Source: Chitinophaga cymbidii
GTDB taxonomy: Bacteria; Bacteroidota; Bacteroidia; Chitinophagales; Chitinophagaceae
Length of the DNA: 64,000 bases
Assembly: GCF_007992715.1 (NCBI RefSeq)
Contig: NZ_BKAU01000004.1
Coordinates: 1 to 64,000, forward strand
Direction: 5' to 3'
Shown: one piece after another, positions 62,711 to 64,000 of the stretch
Numbering within the stretch: position 1 is the first letter of the stretch
Layout of the letters: each line of letters opens with the position of its first letter
Translations under genes and position numbers: made by a program
The notes under the pieces: generated by a model
The model's input: only the letters and a program-made list of their open reading frames with translations
What the model was told of the DNA's origin: nothing
Databases searched by the model: none

Positions 62711-64000
62711 ATGTTTACCACCTATACCTGCCGCCGGCCAACGAATATCCGGCGCTTTTCGAACAGGGCCGTTTTCCTGCTGGTCCTGCTCACACAATCC
62801 CTGCTCTCCAATGCCCAGCACAATAACAGATCGAATTACCAGCTGCTCTGGCGCATCACCGGCCCCGGCATGCAGGAACCGTCTTACCTCTTCGGCACCA
62901 TGCACCTGAAAGACAGCCGCGTGTTCGAATTCAGCGACTCCGTGCTCACCGCCCTGCGCAATACCCGCTCGTTTGCCATGGAAGTAGATATGGATTCCAT
63001 CATGACCTTTATGCTGTCGCCAGGCGGGCCTTTGCTGGATACGGTGAACCATATGCGGCGTTTGCTGAATGCGGATGAATATCATTATGTGGACAGCCTG
63101 GTGCAGAAAAAGACCGGGGCGCCGCTGGATAAATTGAACCTGAAAAGATTGTGGTTCATAGAAAAGCTGCTCATCGACGAGGAAGAAGCGCTCAGTAAAA
63201 ATGCGGGGCCTTCGCAAAAGCCGGAAAACATTTTCCTGGACGCATGGTTCCACCAGAAATCCACCGGCCTCGGCAAGCCCGTACACAGCCTCGAAAAGCT
63301 GCAAAACCAGCTGGGCATCTTCAGCGCCGATGCCACGGAAGTACAGAAGGAGGTATTCCTGTGGAGTATCGGTTATAGCAAGGATACCGGCAGAATGGAG
63401 GCCGATGAAGAGATACTGGACAGGAGAGTGGCTTTCCTCGATGCCCTGGTGAACCTTTATTATGACGGCGATCTGCAGGAGATCACCAATGTGGTAAGCA
63501 GCTGGGAAAACGACGGGGAAGATCTTCACCTGGAATCCCGCAACCACGAAATGGCCGCCAACCTCGCCCGGCTGATCGGCAAAGGCAGCGTTTTCGCCGC
63601 GGTGGGCGTGGCCCATTTACCCGGCAAGAACGGCATGCTCTCCCTGCTGAAGAACAAAGGCTTTACCGTTACGCCCGTAGCCGCCACGTTCACGGGCGTC
63701 ACCAAACGCGAACGCAAGCGCCTGGACAGCCTGAAAGGATACCCGCTGAACAGGATCGCGGAAGGGTATAGCGTGGTATTGCCCGGCAACCCGATATCTT
63801 ACCCGCTGCCCAATATGAACCGGAACATGTATACCGGTGGTAATGATAGTGAAGTAGGTTTCGCTTTTTGTATGGACATCCCGCAGCTGGCTGCCGACAG
63901 AAAAGAACTGGTAAACGCTATGATCAACAACATGGCCACGCAGGGCAATGCCGAACTGCAAAAGTCCTACCCGGTCACCTACCGCAATATGCCCGGTACA
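62711..64000 (+). CDS. TraB/GumN-family protein (C-terminus outside window)
   Basis: 430 residues are visible and the frame is open at the right edge. A long signal peptide (basic n-region, hydrophobic LLVLLTQSLL, ending SNAQ) is followed by 'YLFGTMHLKDSRVF' (~60-73), the first TraB/GumN/YbaP motif. 'FAMEVDMDSIM' and 'LFLDAWFHQKS'-like segments follow, then 'AVGVAHLPGKNGMLSLLKNK' (~297-316), the GxxH motif. A further segment of over 110 residues begins after residue ~325 ('AATFTGVTKRERKRLDSLKG') and is not part of the core domain. These proteins may be metal-dependent proteases related to Tiki; activity is unproven here. Confidence 0.88.
   Translation, partial: MFTTYTCRRPTNIRRFSNRAVFLLVLLTQSLLSNAQHNNRSNYQLLWRITGPGMQEPSYLFGTMHLKDSRVFEFSDSVLTALRNTRSFAMEVDMDSIMTFMLSPGGPLLDTVNHMRRLLNADEYHYVDSLVQKKTGAPLDKLNLKRLWFIEKLLIDEEEALSKNAGPSQKPENIFLDAWFHQKSTGLGKPVHSLEKLQNQLGIFSADATEVQKEVFLWSIGYSKDTGRMEADEEILDRRVAFLDALVNLYYDGDLQEITNVVSSWENDGEDLHLESRNHEMAANLARLIGKGSVFAAVGVAHLPGKNGMLSLLKNKGFTVTPVAATFTGVTKRERKRLDSLKGYPLNRIAEGYSVVLPGNPISYPLPNMNRNMYTGGNDSEVGFAFCMDIPQLAADRKELVNAMINNMATQGNAELQKSYPVTYRNMPGT

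Overview
The window is about 64 kb of bacterial chromosome from a member of the Bacteroidota. It most resembles the Chitinophaga/Chitinophagaceae group. The evidence is three-fold: SusC/SusD nutrient-uptake pairs, a PorP/SprF protein with a giant adhesin ending in a gliding-motility/type IX secretion (T9SS) C-terminal domain, and Bacteroidota-type promoter elements (TTTG, about 19 bp, TAnnTTTG). Coding DNA is moderately GC-rich, with AT-rich intergenic stretches. No rRNA, tRNA, CRISPR array or insertion sequence was recognised.

Layout. (1) 1-5076, minus strand: a tight three-gene unit encoding a phage-tail-collar (MdpB-like) protein, a periplasmic-binding-protein fold without signal peptide, and a very long NHL/Ig-repeat secreted protein cut by the left edge. 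(2) 5529-19998, minus: a surface-adhesin operon made of a 3863-residue protein (three WVGG modules, two Big_2-like domains, 19 Calx-beta repeats, a DUF11-like domain, a T9SS type B C-terminus), its PorP/SprF partner and an OmpA-family protein, closed by a strong terminator. (3) 20640-25730, plus: an isolated SusC/SusD pair. (4) 25782-28208, minus: small lipoprotein, serine-acetyltransferase-like enzyme, VOC protein and AraC regulator. (5) 28331-36534, minus: a stress/energy-limitation island with a PfkB kinase, small proteins, an internally deleted polysaccharide deacetylase, a tandem UspA protein, a lipoprotein, Hsp20, PEP synthase and an AI-2E-family permease. (6) 36660-41869: GH20 hexosaminidase, an AT-rich orphan lipoprotein, a hypothetical protein and a beta-lactamase-fold lipoprotein. 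(7) 41962-45189, minus: a sulfide/sulfur cluster with a persulfide-dioxygenase/rhodanese protein, a split YeeE-type sulfur transporter and a Crp/Fnr regulator. Two matching dyads sit about 50 bp upstream of the two target units. (8) 45381-60761, plus: an alpha-mannan utilisation locus. (9) 60824-64000: divergent UbiD-family decarboxylase and TraB/GumN protein, the latter cut by the right edge.

How the genes work together. The mannan locus forms a full path. Surface glycan-binding lipoproteins and a lipoprotein GH76 are expected to capture and cut alpha-1,6-mannan, and SusC/SusD import the oligosaccharides. A second GH76 and a GH92 finish them in the periplasm, an MFS permease imports mannose, and a ROK kinase plus a mannose-6-phosphate isomerase carry it to fructose 6-phosphate. 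A GntR/UTRA regulator appears to control itself and the ROK start through a shared TATGTT-N2-AACATA box. With the GH20 enzyme, this suits an organism that degrades fungal walls and debris. The sulfur cluster looks like a Crp/Fnr-regulated persulfide detoxification unit. All product calls rest on reading protein sequence motifs by eye; no database search was run.
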